A stretch of 64,000 nucleotides of DNA, from positions 114,577,838-114,641,837 of the forward strand of contig CM056744.1 of NCBI GenBank assembly GCA_029851415.1. Reading direction: 5' to 3'. The notes beneath the pieces were generated by a model, which saw only the letters and a list, made by a program, of their open reading frames with translations, was not told the DNA's origin and searched no databases. Every line of letters starts with the position of its first letter. Position 1 is the first letter of the stretch. This DNA is from Eretmocerus hayati. Its lineage: Eukaryota; Arthropoda; Insecta; Hymenoptera; Aphelinidae. Below, piece by piece: positions 46,612 through 58,491 of the stretch. Both the position numbers and the translations under genes were made by a program.

Positions 46612-48555
46612 ATATCATTACACATTCTCTGCATTAAATTTTCAAAATCTAATAATCATCGCCAATGCACATATCTTACCAGCAACCATCATCACCCAAC
46701 CACACAAACACAACAAAATAATCCCACACCAAAATTCAAGTTCTCCAACTAAAAGATAAATTATTCGATCGAATCCCCAAAATGATTATTAAAACCACGC
46801 AGCTTAATTTCACCCCTGACTCTATACGAAATTCCATCCATACTATAATACCGCATGTCGAAAATGGTGTGCAAAATTCGCGTTCAATGGTCTGACAAGT
46901 TGAGCTATGTTACTATACCTCGGTCTGGGTTGACCGCACTAAGCCACAGACCTTCAACAGCCTCTCTCGTCAAACGTAATTGAGCAAAGGGTTTAAATTT
47001 CGATAGTTACAAATAGTTTCGATATCGCACCTTCAAATTCTACACCTTCTAATATCGTCTTTATTAAATTCCTGAATCTTTGATAGGTGTTACTATAAGG
47101 TATGTCCAGATATTAGTTGAGGTTATCAGAATGGAATGGTTTGACCTACCGTTATTTCGAAAAATTAAATTGAGATTGTAGACGCTGATCAAAGTCAAAT
47201 TTCAAGATAATAGTTTTGGAGAGATGCTTACCTGTAACAGAAAACGGAAATTTATATTAACATGGGTGAAGAAAAGTGTGTCAATAATTTTTTAATTCAA
47301 TCAAGAAGCGTAAAATGATCATTTTATTCATCAATGTCGATGTAATAGTTGGGATTATATACATTTCAGGGATTCAGTGAATTCGAAAACAATAGGCTAA
47401 CGGCTTCAACGTGTCGCTCACTTTTCAATAACACTCGTTCAAAACACGATGCACCACTCGAAACAGACTATATGTAGAATCCGTAAAAATAAATACCCGC
47501 AGGCCTTTTCACAAAAAAAAAAAGTCATCGTATTCGCTGGTCAACTTTTCCATTATACCTGAAAGCCCTGTTTCACTCTCCGTCTCAGTTCGGAAATTCA
47601 AAAGCTTTCACATATCGAATCCTTTTTTTTTTCAACCCTGAAAACACTCGAAACCATTCGTATCTCTATCTATACATACACTATTTTAGAAAAGGAAGGC
47701 TTCAAAAAATAGTCATTACTTGCTATATATTCCCCGGAAATGAAAATATTGCAAGCTCGAGGATAACATATACAGAATTATTTCTTTTTGGGCACATGTA
47801 CAAAAATTGAATGTGTTTCACTATATATAGGTATGAGTACTACTGCAGTGCGGCAGATTGACGTGAAATATTCACATCACGTGTGCTAGGAAAAAAAAAG
47901 AAATCACGATCGCTGGTGTATGTGCAATGTGTGTATTTACAACATGAAAATTACCTATACGAAAGAACTAAAATTTTGCATTGCCTTGATAAGCCGTCCC
48001 CGTTCATTATACACAATTGCATATGTGCACAACTAATAAGTCTAATTTGTACATGTATGTATAACAGGTATATGGTACATTTGTATTTGAGGGAGAACAA
48101 ATTTTGCTCTCAAATGCACAGATTTACACATGCGCACACGAGTTGATTCGAAATTTCAAATAATCAAGCTCAAGCAAACATCCTTCCCCCCCCCCCTTGT
48201 ACATACAATATACCGCACCTGTACCAATATACCTTCACCATTCTCATATAATCGACAAAAACAAATATACCTATACCTAAATACACACAAATACAGATAC
48301 ATACGTGTGTACACACGTCGATTGTACATAATTTGCAGTTAACACATGGAGATCGTATTTTAGCTCGGATACATATATCTATACTTACACGTGATTATGA
48401 TTTCTACATTATTCCTCTCAAATACAAGCAAATTCGACACGATTCTCACTCCGGCATAAATACCTGTATAATACACCATCATACGCTGAACTTTGAGAAT
48501 TGAGATGATGGAGATATATACCACAATTGTACATCTCGTTGTACATAATAATGTA
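46612..48555. other. Intergenic, no gene recognised
   Basis: Includes homopolymer runs (A near 47514, C near 48187) and A/C-rich simple sequence from 47880 to 48480. Open frames at 47883-48146 and 48130-48342 show no domain. Confidence 0.5.
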
Positions 48556-49435
48556 CAGGCGTCCCTCGTTTTACGCGGATTTTTTTAACGCGGATTTGAA
48601 ATAACGCGGTTCTAAGTTTGACCCCTTTGCTCGATTTACGCGGTCATTCCCTTGAAATTACGCGGTTCCATTCGAAAATTTTTCGAATTTTCTGGGCCAT
48701 TTGATTACCAAAACATTGCTGATGAGTTTTGTAGCAGCATTCAGTATGGTCTACACTTAACCAAAATTCGAGTATGTAATCCATCAGACACGTAAACAAA
48801 ATTTCAAGTGTAACTCAATTAGTAAATTCAAGTACAGGAAGCCTACACAATGTGAAGGCTTCCAAGATATGGGTGAATCTGAACTGTCAGAGGTATTGAA
48901 TGCAGATGATAACTTGACAGTCGAAGAGATAGAAGAAATCTTGCGACCGGAATTGCCAGTTGATGAGCCACAAGTGAGTGAAGAGCCAACTCTCACATCA
49001 AGAGCTGTTTCTGAAATTATAAAATCGATTCGAGATGGAATCGACAAAGCAATCGAGTGTGATCCCATTATGACGAGAAGCTTGAAACTCAAAGAAGAAT
49101 GTGAATCAGCTATACGGGCCTACGAGGAAATTCAAAGAGACTTCAGACGACGAGCAAGACAAACTCAATTGACACAGTTTTTCCAACCAAATACACACTC
49201 CTGAATAGATTTTTATACATACTTTGATATTTATATACATTTATAGTTTCAGAAAACCTTCTATTTCCTTCTACATAAATTTTTTATGAGCTTTATCGTG
49301 ATTTTGATTGGCCATTAATGGATGACAGGAACGTAACCCCCCTTTCCCCATAAGAACAATGTCTTGATTTACGCGGTTTTGATTTACGCGGCACTCTCTG
49401 AGAACGCAACCCCCGCGTAAAACGAGGGACGCCTG
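48556..49435. mobile_element. Tigger/pogo-like DNA transposon, internally deleted (880 bp)
   Basis: Terminal inverted repeats begin CAGGCGTCCCTCGTTTTACG and end with its reverse complement, and are close to Tigger-type ends. The flanks are TA on both sides (48554-48555 and 49436-49437). Subterminal words TTTACGCGG and TTAACGCGG recur inside both ends. It retains the transposase C-terminus only (next entry). It is non-autonomous in its present form. Confidence 0.92.
48761..49204 (+). pseudogene. Tigger/pogo transposase, C-terminal remnant
   Basis: An open frame from after a TAA at 48758-48760 to the stop at 49202-49204 reads HQTRKQNFKCNSISKF, then CEGFQDMGESELSEVL, then an acidic segment (NLTVEEIEEILRPELP) and ends RQTQLTQFFQPNTHS. 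That order of an F-x-G-F-type segment, an acidic stretch and a Q-x-x-L-x-x-F-F end is typical of the region after the DDE catalytic domain in Tigger/jerky-like transposases. The N-terminal DNA-binding and DDE parts are missing. An internal ATG at 48869 would give 111 residues but no transposase function. It is a deletion remnant, not a host gene. Confidence 0.8.
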
Positions 49436-49454
49436 TATGCGTATGTATTAGTAT

Positions 49455-50300
49455 TTTCACAAAAACTTACACGCTTTGGTCCTGAAAATACAGGAGTTGA
49501 AAATCAAACCACCACGCATGCTTATGCAGATTTTTCTTATTCGTTTTTGCATGTAGAAAATGATAGTTTGTCATGATACGTCTGAGCCCTATTGATTAGC
49601 CCATAGAGTACGGTTTTTGAGTACGTACATATTTGCCTGACATCCATGAAACTGACATTTCTCCCTTAGAACCGATCGCAAAAATGATGATGTCGACATA
49701 GAAACTCTTCCGCACGGATTTCATCATTTCTTATCACACTTTTTTCTTTTTTTTCTCTTTTTTAACATTCTCATCACACTCGAGTGATGAGTCGATTTTA
49801 AGTTGGATAAAGTGGTGTCCGCGGAACCGACAAAGTGCATTTCATGGCTAACTTTTGGCTAATTTTAATTCTGGGCCTCTTTTCGCGTTGACATTTGATT
49901 TTTTGACATGTTCCCTTGAAATTCCGCTCGGGACAAAGTGATCCAGAGTAAATTTAGGATACACTGTTAGCGTTTTGAAAAAATTTCTTATTCTCAATGA
50001 AATTTCCATAATAATAATGAGGCACTTGGCTCATGGACTAAACTAAGCATAAGCGTTCTGACCATAAAAATCATGATAATTTACACAAAAAATGCAAGAA
50101 TGCCCACTGCAACGACTACTTCGGTGCTAATTCTAAGAAAATACGTGTAACTGCAAATAAAAAAAAATGCATGGAACTGACATTTTGCCCCTTGATCTTT
50201 GAAAATAATGAGAATGACTCGACGGATGATCCACCTAACAGTTTCAGTACCAAAAATATTCCAATAGAATTCGTGTAGAAACATTTGAATGGAATGGTTT
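49455..50300. repeat. Dispersed repeat, copy 2 (related to 14957-16298)
   Basis: It shares AAACTTACACGCTTTGGTCC (49463), GACATGTTCCCTTGAA, AACTGCAAATA, CCCTTGATCTTTGAAAAT and ATGACTCGACGGATGAT with copy 1 in the same order. It lacks the large internal inverted repeat of copy 1, though its AAGTGATCCAGAGTAA matches a piece of that repeat. It starts about 20 bases after the Tigger element. No coding capacity. Confidence 0.75.
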
Positions 50301-51949
50301 GGAGTTTACTTATCGGAATGCGAAATCATAACACAATCTGTTGTGTGAAGTTTGTGCGATAATGCCCATATACACATACACGAATGTGCAAATTTCAATT
50401 TGTAGGACGCGTTATACGAGTTGTAGAATGGGGTGTGTGACAGAAAGTGGGGTGGAAACTGTTGTCCCTTTGAGGGCATAATTCGAGTTGATCGATTACG
50501 TTTTATCCGCATCGTCATCGTAAGTATAGTGGTGGTAGTGATGGTAGTTATGGTGATGCACCTCGATCACGCTTATTCAAATTAAGCGTGACTGATGTGT
50601 GGCTATAGAAATTAGTGTATGGAGTGCTCACACGATTTTGCATACTGCGTAGCAAGCCTTTTTGCGACATCCGAATTTTCAATTATAAGGGTTGAAAGTA
50701 TACTCATGAGAGATGGAATCATTGTCATCATGATCGATTGTTGTGAATTATTTGACGGATGAGGGGGATAAAACTTTAATGGAATTCTCGAGATGGACAG
50801 ACTATACTGTAATCTTATATCATCTTTATTGAAGCTAATTTTCAGGCTAGCAATTTTATACTGCGATCAGCGATGATATCGGTTGTTGGAGCGAGAATAT
50901 TATAGTGAATCTCTCTCATTCTAGTAAGAGGCAAAAATCGCTCAACGATTACAACTCTTCACTACAAAATTGATGAAAATTGATCCTTTCTCATGGAAGT
51001 CACTCAATCAATTGTAATTTACGCACCCCTCGCCAATCCATATAAGAATCGGAAAATTTTGAAGCGATTTTTGATCTATTTTCACCGATTTCAGCGGAGA
51101 GAGTGAGCTGCACTACACTCTCACAATGCAGCCTTGGGGTGTGTGTACGTATACCTCAGTTTCTAAACCAGGTAATCACTCAGCTTGCACTTTATAATGT
51201 TTTTAAAGGCAATTCATCTTATATTTAAATGAAACCAATCCATTGATCAGTTAACCCACAACTTCGCCTACATTCCATCAACGTTTGATACCAGTCCGGA
51301 GAGAATCCATACATTTCGCCCAATAGATGGCGCTTCGATCGGCCTATGCATGCGATCGGATAGTGATTGTTTTTGCTCACAACATTGGACCCTCTTGTTT
51401 TTGTCACAGAATGAGTAATTGAGGCAAAGCATCATAAAATTTCCAATCGAATGAGTCGTTTCACGTCAAAGCACATGCACTCTTTTTGAAGAGGATCATA
51501 ATTCTTGAGCTTGCTAAGCAAGGTATCCTGCTTGACGCTCATACCTCTTCACATTTTAGCGAACTAGATTCCGAATTTTTGGGCGTGGAAGGGCTCATTC
51601 GATTGGAAATTACAATACACAGGCGGGATGCTATCTGATTTTGGCTGCAAATGTTACGTTGTTAAGTAATGAATAGGAATACGGGAGGCACCGCCGCGTT
51701 GAACTATGTATTTCACGTTTCTCTCGTTTCCCAATGAACAGAATGGCACGGAATTTTGTGTACTATCATAAAATAACATTTCACAGGTTGGTTACTATAT
51801 TGAGAACTCATTCAATGCCAATAAAAGCATATAAACAAAAATTCTGCTCTCAGAATCATTGCATATAGCCGCGACCTGATAGTACGGCGGTGCGTGTCGG
51901 GTTGCGGTTCAGACGGGGACTCCAGATTGCGCCATATTAAATGTAACTC
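50301..51949. other. Intergenic, no gene recognised
   Basis: About 1.6 kb. Small open frames at 50306 and 51225 lack recognisable domains. Confidence 0.5.
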
Positions 51950-52250
51950 TGAATCCGTTCGGAGGATAAGTCGAATTTTACTGAACCAAATTACTTGGGA
52001 TTCTACATGCATCTACAGAATGCATATCCAAAGAGGGCTACGGAGCCGAATGTGTCAATTTCCTACGAAAAAGAACGTCGTCTGCTAATGAGCGGCAACA
52101 TACGACGTCTCGAGCAAACCTCGTCTGGATACTTTTTCGTAGGAAATTGACACATTCGGCTCCGTAGCCCTCTTTGGACATGCATTCTGTAGATGCATGT
52201 AGAATCCCAAGTCGTTTGGTTGAGTAAGAATCGGCATATCCTCCGAATGG
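51950..52250. repeat. Inverted repeat with ~120-bp arms
   Basis: Arms at about 51953-52074 and 52131-52250 are close to identical for the inner ~75 bases (AAATTGACACATTCGGCTCC) and less so outside. The loop is about 56 bases. The inner part therefore looks younger or better corrected than the outer part. Confidence 0.92.
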
Positions 52251-53756
52251 ATATAGAGGTTATGGCAGACTACGGCCTCACCTTAAACTGTTATTGAACC
52301 AAAAATTGTCGAGTTCTTCAAACTAAGAACCTAGTTGGTTTAGGTGAGTAATAAATTAGTGGCCTACAGTATTTGAAGCTCAAAAATCAACCCACCAAAT
52401 CCAAAAATTGTAGCGAAATAAATTTTGAATTTCGTTGGATTTTGTTGTTTTTATCCGAATCTATCCTGGGAATCCATCTTGACCTTCTTCTTTTCGATAA
52501 TCGTGGAGATTGTGATCATAACCGCTCGACCCAGGCAGGAAATGTCACTCAACGAAATTCAACGTAATTCAAAATCGCTTCCGTTGCAAATCCTGATCGA
52601 ATCAAACCACTAAGTGTTCAATAATTAATCGAGCCGCATGAACTATGAATTGAACAAAAAGAATTCCGAGCAAATCCGCGGAGAGTACTTTTCCTCAAAG
52701 ACGACCAATGCAGACAGACCCTTAACTAAAGATTAGAAGACGTCGATAAGCTCTCAGGAAATGCTCTTTACAGTAGTGATGACCGAGTAAGATAGAAAAG
52801 GTCCTTCTGCACATCAGTTCACAAGTGCAGAAAATGATTCGTTAGTAAGAGCTCTTGGTCAAAGACGTCGTTCTAACCGCCGGCTAGTAATCTCGTGACG
52901 TTCAAGCTTTCATCATCGCTGATCAAACTCTCTGAACCTCTTTCCTCTTTTCCTCTTCCCTTTCCTTACTATGTACTTCGTATTCGTCGATCGACAAATT
53001 CGATTGGCTTTACTCTCGGCTGGTCAGCGACCAATTTGGAATCGATTTCAAATTTCTCTTGGCCCAAGACTTTGAAAGCATCAGTAGTCTGTAAATCGAG
53101 TCCTACGATAGGATAGATATATATGTCCTTTCTATAAAGGATGCGGTAAAGGAGTCTCTTTCTCGGAAGCTTCGAGAGCATCGCTACCTCAATTACCGTA
53201 ATTAGACGGCGGGTGGACTCTCTCTGAGATAGCCTTATTCCTGGAGAGGGTCAAGATCGAAATCGAGCTATCACCACTTGTATGTATGTAGCCGTGGAGT
53301 GGTTTTGTGTATTTGTGTGTGAGTGGTGGGTGGGTTACTATTCATCATTGTGTATGCATGCCAGTCTCCATTGATTCGATGCAAGGTCCATGCAACTGGT
53401 CTCGAAAGATCGACTTATGCGTGTGTGTATGCGGGAATCTCGGAATTTAACAAAAGTTTTCCGAATCTCAATAATTACTATAGGTATGCACTGAGGGATG
53501 ATTGAATTATCGTTCACTGCGATGATTATGAATGAGTACACGCTCTTGTAGAAAAATTGTATAAACAAGAAGCAGTTAAACAAATGCATCCATTCAAAAA
53601 TAAGTCTGGCGTTCTGTGAATTTGATAATCAACAGAGCCTCCACTGTGGTTCTGGCAATCGCTATGGGGATCGATAGTGGAACTATTCAATGTTCAAATT
53701 GATAGATTTCTGCCTCCACGTTTTGATAAATTCTATCAACGGAACTCTGTGAGTAA
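52251..53756. other. Intergenic, no gene recognised
   Basis: About 1.5 kb of mixed composition. Open frames of 60-83 codons at 52373, 52425, 52895, 52969, 53323 and 53338 overlap on opposite strands without domains. Confidence 0.5.
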
Positions 53757-53936
<180 letters not shown>

Positions 53937-56900
53937 TGATATCTGATTTATCTTAATACTTTTGACCTTCGAACTATACCTTGTCACTGTGAAGTATACT
54001 TCCTTTCTGAACTCTCGAAACGGCATCTAGCATGGATTAAGTATGACGACAAATGAGGATGGGCTATCGAGAAATTGCGGGAAAATTTTCAAATTGTGAC
54101 TACTACATTCATTATTCGTCCCCCCGAGAATAGAAAGATGTGGGTCTCTTCTTTCTCGAATTCGATTGGCTATTTGATTTCACAACAATCCCAAGAAAAC
54201 CAATAGCATTATTAGGAAAAAAAACGTAATTCCGGGAGCATCATCGTAGCAAAGTCAAACTGCAATCACGGTAAAACAAGCTTCTATTTTGTGCAACTAC
54301 GTGATCATTGTGTTGTGGAAAATCAGATCAGAACAGAGACACTGAGATCTTCTTCGTCATGTTTTATACTCAATTGGGAATCGAATGTCGATATCGTGAA
54401 AGAATTCTGTCAACAGTGAGTTGACTAACAATGAGTCAGAAGAGTAGCATGTACTGCACCCAAATTACTATCTTCAACTATCTTCTATAAGTAACTAATA
54501 CTCAGTCTAGATCATTAAAATCTCTCCACATCCCACATTCTTCCACCAATTCCACCAATCTTTTCTCTCAAGCTCTCTCAGCGACATGTACGAATTAATG
54601 AGTATAATCCCTTCCCTTTCTCTCCTACTTAACTCCTCTACTCACCATAATGTTCATGTCTACCCTCACAACTGTCGACCTACTTTCTCCCCACTCACAT
54701 AACACCCTCGGTCGGTTGCAAGACTGCAGCGGATACATTCACATCCCCCGCATATTATGACCTGCACCTCTCAACTCTCACTTTACTATATATAGTCCGG
54801 CGGTCACTCTGCCAGCTCTTCTTTGTCTTCTTCCTCTTTCTCTATAGCCACTCTTCTCTTCCTCCATACTTATATATAATAGCCACTATACATACCACAC
54901 ATTTCGCAGTGCACCAAAGCATTATCCTAGAGGTCGTACTTTCTAAAAGAGAGAAAGAGAGAGAGAAAGGAACAGAGATGGAGGTAAAGCTCTGCAGCTG
55001 TGCTTTTCCTCTTACTATTCTCTGGACTCGGTCATATATATAGAAGAACAGAGTACTCATAAACTGTACAAGCTCTGGAGAGGAGTAAGAAAGAGAGAGA
55101 GAGAGATAGGAGGCTGTAAGCTCTATGTGAACGACCCAATTTGGCTGGCGTGCCATTTGAATTTCGTGGTGGACAATGATATCTGTCTGAATGATGTTTC
55201 GCTACCGGGCCAAGTAGGGCTTGTATAGAATGGTATACTGGGTTGATATGCGATGGGAATAATGAGTGGTTGGAGGTTAACCATGTAGGTTTATCTGAAA
55301 TTTGACAGATTTCCAGAAGAAGATTGATAAATTCACGACTTAGAATATTTGAAAACTCACGCGGAGAATGGCAAATTCTAGAATTTCATAGACCACTTAA
55401 AGAAATCAGCAGAAGAAATTTTTTCAATGATCCAATGTTGTTGCCGAAAGACTTCTTCTATGAAGAAAGTGGGCCCCTTCATTTTTTATGGATCTCATAA
55501 ATCTTCCTAACATGACCTGATACAATTTTGCAGGCACTGTATATTTCGACTTGTAACTTGCAAATCATGACAGCTCATTATCGCAAACTGATTCTCATAC
55601 CAGGCAATTCCTTTTGCCTCATTCCACATCCACAATTCTCTTCCACGATTCATAGAACTCAAGGTCGACTACATATTCTTCAAGTGCTGATATGGAGACG
55701 CTTTTTATGTCTCTACGATTTCGATCATGGACATTGAAGTCAAGAAGAACATTTCCTTTTATGAAGAATCATCCCAGTAGGTAATGGTTTATGTGACAAT
55801 TTCCAGAAAGTTTGTCAGACTACCTTAATCAACCTACAAAGAATCCATATCTGCTCCAAAATTCCACGTTGTCAGATGACATTTTTGGTGTCTTCCAAAT
55901 AACACACGGAACCAAGTATGTGGATGGAAGATTCGGATGACCGCTTAATCGTCCCAAGTATCCACTTCTTCATTGATTGACAATTCTTTCCTCCAAATAG
56001 ATGACATGAATGAATTAATAGTATTGCACTTGTGATCACCAAAGAATATCTTACTAAATATACATTGCCCTCCATAAAATGTGAGATGAGACCAAATCTG
56101 GTAAGAGAATTCCACGTAACTAGCGAGGAACCATCATAGTATTCTTGTTCTAAAAGATAGTTGATTTTCACAATACGGTATCTTGTTGAACAACACACCT
56201 GCAACGACAATCACCCCTTTTTTGGAAACGAGTAATTTCTCACTGCTCACGATGGCACCGCACAATCCGCAACCTTGTCCAACTCAGTCCCTCGAGTCTA
56301 CCAATCGTAAGGACAGTGATTCCCGCACAACTGGTTGCCTTCAGATATATTCTATAACCATATATCCCAGAATCTCTTACAAGCTCTGAAGTGTCTGAAA
56401 TCATGAAGCACTGCCAACAACTACCTATCTCCCCATCCTTCCTTCAATCTTCCAACCAGTAATGGTCCTTCTATTTCAAATTCTCCATATGCCACCAAAT
56501 AGACGAACCCGAGGTGTCTCTCTCTGACTTTTGAAACGTCTATAGAACCTCATGGGATACCAACCTCCACCTGGTAGTACAATACGTACATTACATACAG
56601 CACAATCCGAACAAGAGTGAAAATGTGACGGACGTTCTGGTGCACTTCGATTCAAAATCGGCCAATCAGTGAAGGCAAATTTCCCCCGGGGAAGAATTTA
56701 CGATTCACCCATGTCGTATAGGTTAGGTTGGAAGGACAAGACACGAAAGACGATTTTTCGCTCTCTTGAGCCAGGAATATTTCTCTATGGTGCCATTCTA
56801 ACTATGTATAACTGAGCGACACATAGTGACGTGAATACACGTGTCTCTTGGATTGCAGAAAAGCCTCGTGAGAGTCTGGGACGTCTGGCACGTGTATACC

Positions 56901-57599
56901 CCCAATGAATGCCTTCCGAATACCGTATTTCTCTTCGTAGACCGGTATGTGGGAGATAATGTGGGACGGATCTTCAAGGATGATTCGAGGGTTATGAAGA
57001 ATATTTTTTGATAGAATTCTGTGTCTGGGCTCGATTGTTTCGAAGAATGCGTAGATTCGATGCCGGAGTAGCTCATTGAAGGTTAGATGATTAGTTTTTG
57101 ACGGTGGCATTTTGAAAAAGTCTTCCAACGTGAGTAGTCCTCCAACATTTCGTCAATTTCCACTCGACGTTGTTTACAACAGCTATACATGTATTAACGA
57201 CTCTGTAGCTTATCAGAGAATTAATCATTAAAACTAGCGGTTTTGCCTTACTCGCTACCGCTCGTTCGGTTTGTAACTGTTCTTGATAAGTCATAAGCGG
57301 CAAAAATCCTGTTACAGTCTAATAACAATAGTTGTAGCATATAGATTGCTGATCAATTCAAGATATCTATAAAAAGTTTCCAAAATAGTCCGCAAAAATG
57401 GTATTGTGTTGAGTTATACTGGCTAATGGTGGAGGTAGAACTTCAAGTAAGCAATAATGAAAATTGAGGAATTTTATAGTTTCTTTCCAATTAGCTGAGC
57501 TGGTGTATCTTTGTTCAATCGAGTAGGCTGAAAAACTTGCATGACATGGCATATCTAAAGGGTTAATCAAAGCGAGGTCTATTCAAATCAATGTGCGGT
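53937..57599. other. Intergenic, no confident gene
   Basis: About 3.7 kb. It includes AG-rich simple sequence near 54950-55110. The least random-looking frame is a minus-strand 102-codon one from an ATG near 57110 (MPPSKTNHLTFNELLRHRIY) to a stop near 56802. It has mixed charged and hydrophobic residues but no recognised domain or splice context, so it is not called. Confidence 0.4.
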
Positions 57600-57860
57600 G
57601 TGCATAAGTTGACCTTTGATTCGGTCTAGTTCAGTCTAATATAGTCTATTACGGTCTAGTTCGGTCTACGTTGGCCTACTTTGGTCTAGACGGAATAGGA
57701 CCGAACAAGACCGTAATGGACCATACTAGACTGAACTAGACCGAATTAGCCCGAACTAGACCGAACGAGAACTAATCACCCCGAGCTAGACTTAATTTGA
57801 CCGAACTGGATCACATTAGAATGGATTGGCTCGATCTAGACCCAACTACACCGAGTTAGA
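57600..57860. repeat. Decamer array TCGGTCTAGT / ACTAGACCGA with orientation switch
   Basis: Up to about 57690 the array reads as TCGGTCTAGT-type units; after about 57700 it reads as the reverse complement ACTAGACCGA-type units. Units are degenerate. The same motif occurs at 4655-4740. Confidence 0.85.
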
Positions 57861-58491
57861 CAGAAGTAAACAACACTCCGCATAGTGTCACGTATGAACC
57901 AAATATCAATTCGAAATTGGTCATCGATTACAATTTCATTCTGTTTTCAACATTTTGCGCTCGATGTTGAGGATATTCTCCATCTCAAGTGAACTGAATT
58001 ACCAATTTTGATCCAAATCAATACACTCATGAAACAATACTTCGATATCTTCAATAAGAAACCACAGATAACGAATAGAACTGAAATTGGTAAATCCATA
58101 AATCCATTCCAGACGCATTCCTAATGAGGAGTTGGTATATTTTCATGAATCGTATCCAGACATCAGACAAAGGTTCATTTATTGTATGCCACAAGAAATA
58201 TACATTTTAGATTAAATGAAATTCATTGAGCGATACTCAGATCGTAATGGCTAGATATGTGTTACCAAGCACGAATGCTTACATCTAATTATTTGATGAG
58301 TGTTTCCCAAGAATATTATACTTGAGTGCGTAATCAGATTCTGATCGTGACAAAACACACCGATATGGATATCAATAAAAGTGCCGCAATATGTATGGAA
58401 CTTCGAACTCAAATGCCACATCTGAACTGATTCAACGGAGTTATATTCCGCTACTACAAATGGCATGATCAAGAGTAACGTTTGTACAGGG
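57861..58491. other. Intergenic, 3' side of the ionotropic receptor gene
   Basis: A minus-strand AATAAA at 58178-58183, about 310 bases past the receptor stop, is a possible poly(A) signal. The minus-strand frame at 58251-58553 overlaps the receptor in another frame and is a shadow. Confidence 0.5.

Noticed and set aside
55872..56210. 112-codon minus-strand frame, checked as a possible second receptor remnant
   Set aside because: No pore, ligand-binding or membrane pattern matching the IR at 58492-60360.
56802..57128. 108-codon minus-strand open frame starting at TTG (102 codons from its first ATG)
   Set aside because: Protein-like composition but no domain, neighbour or splice support; kept only as a note in the intergenic entry.
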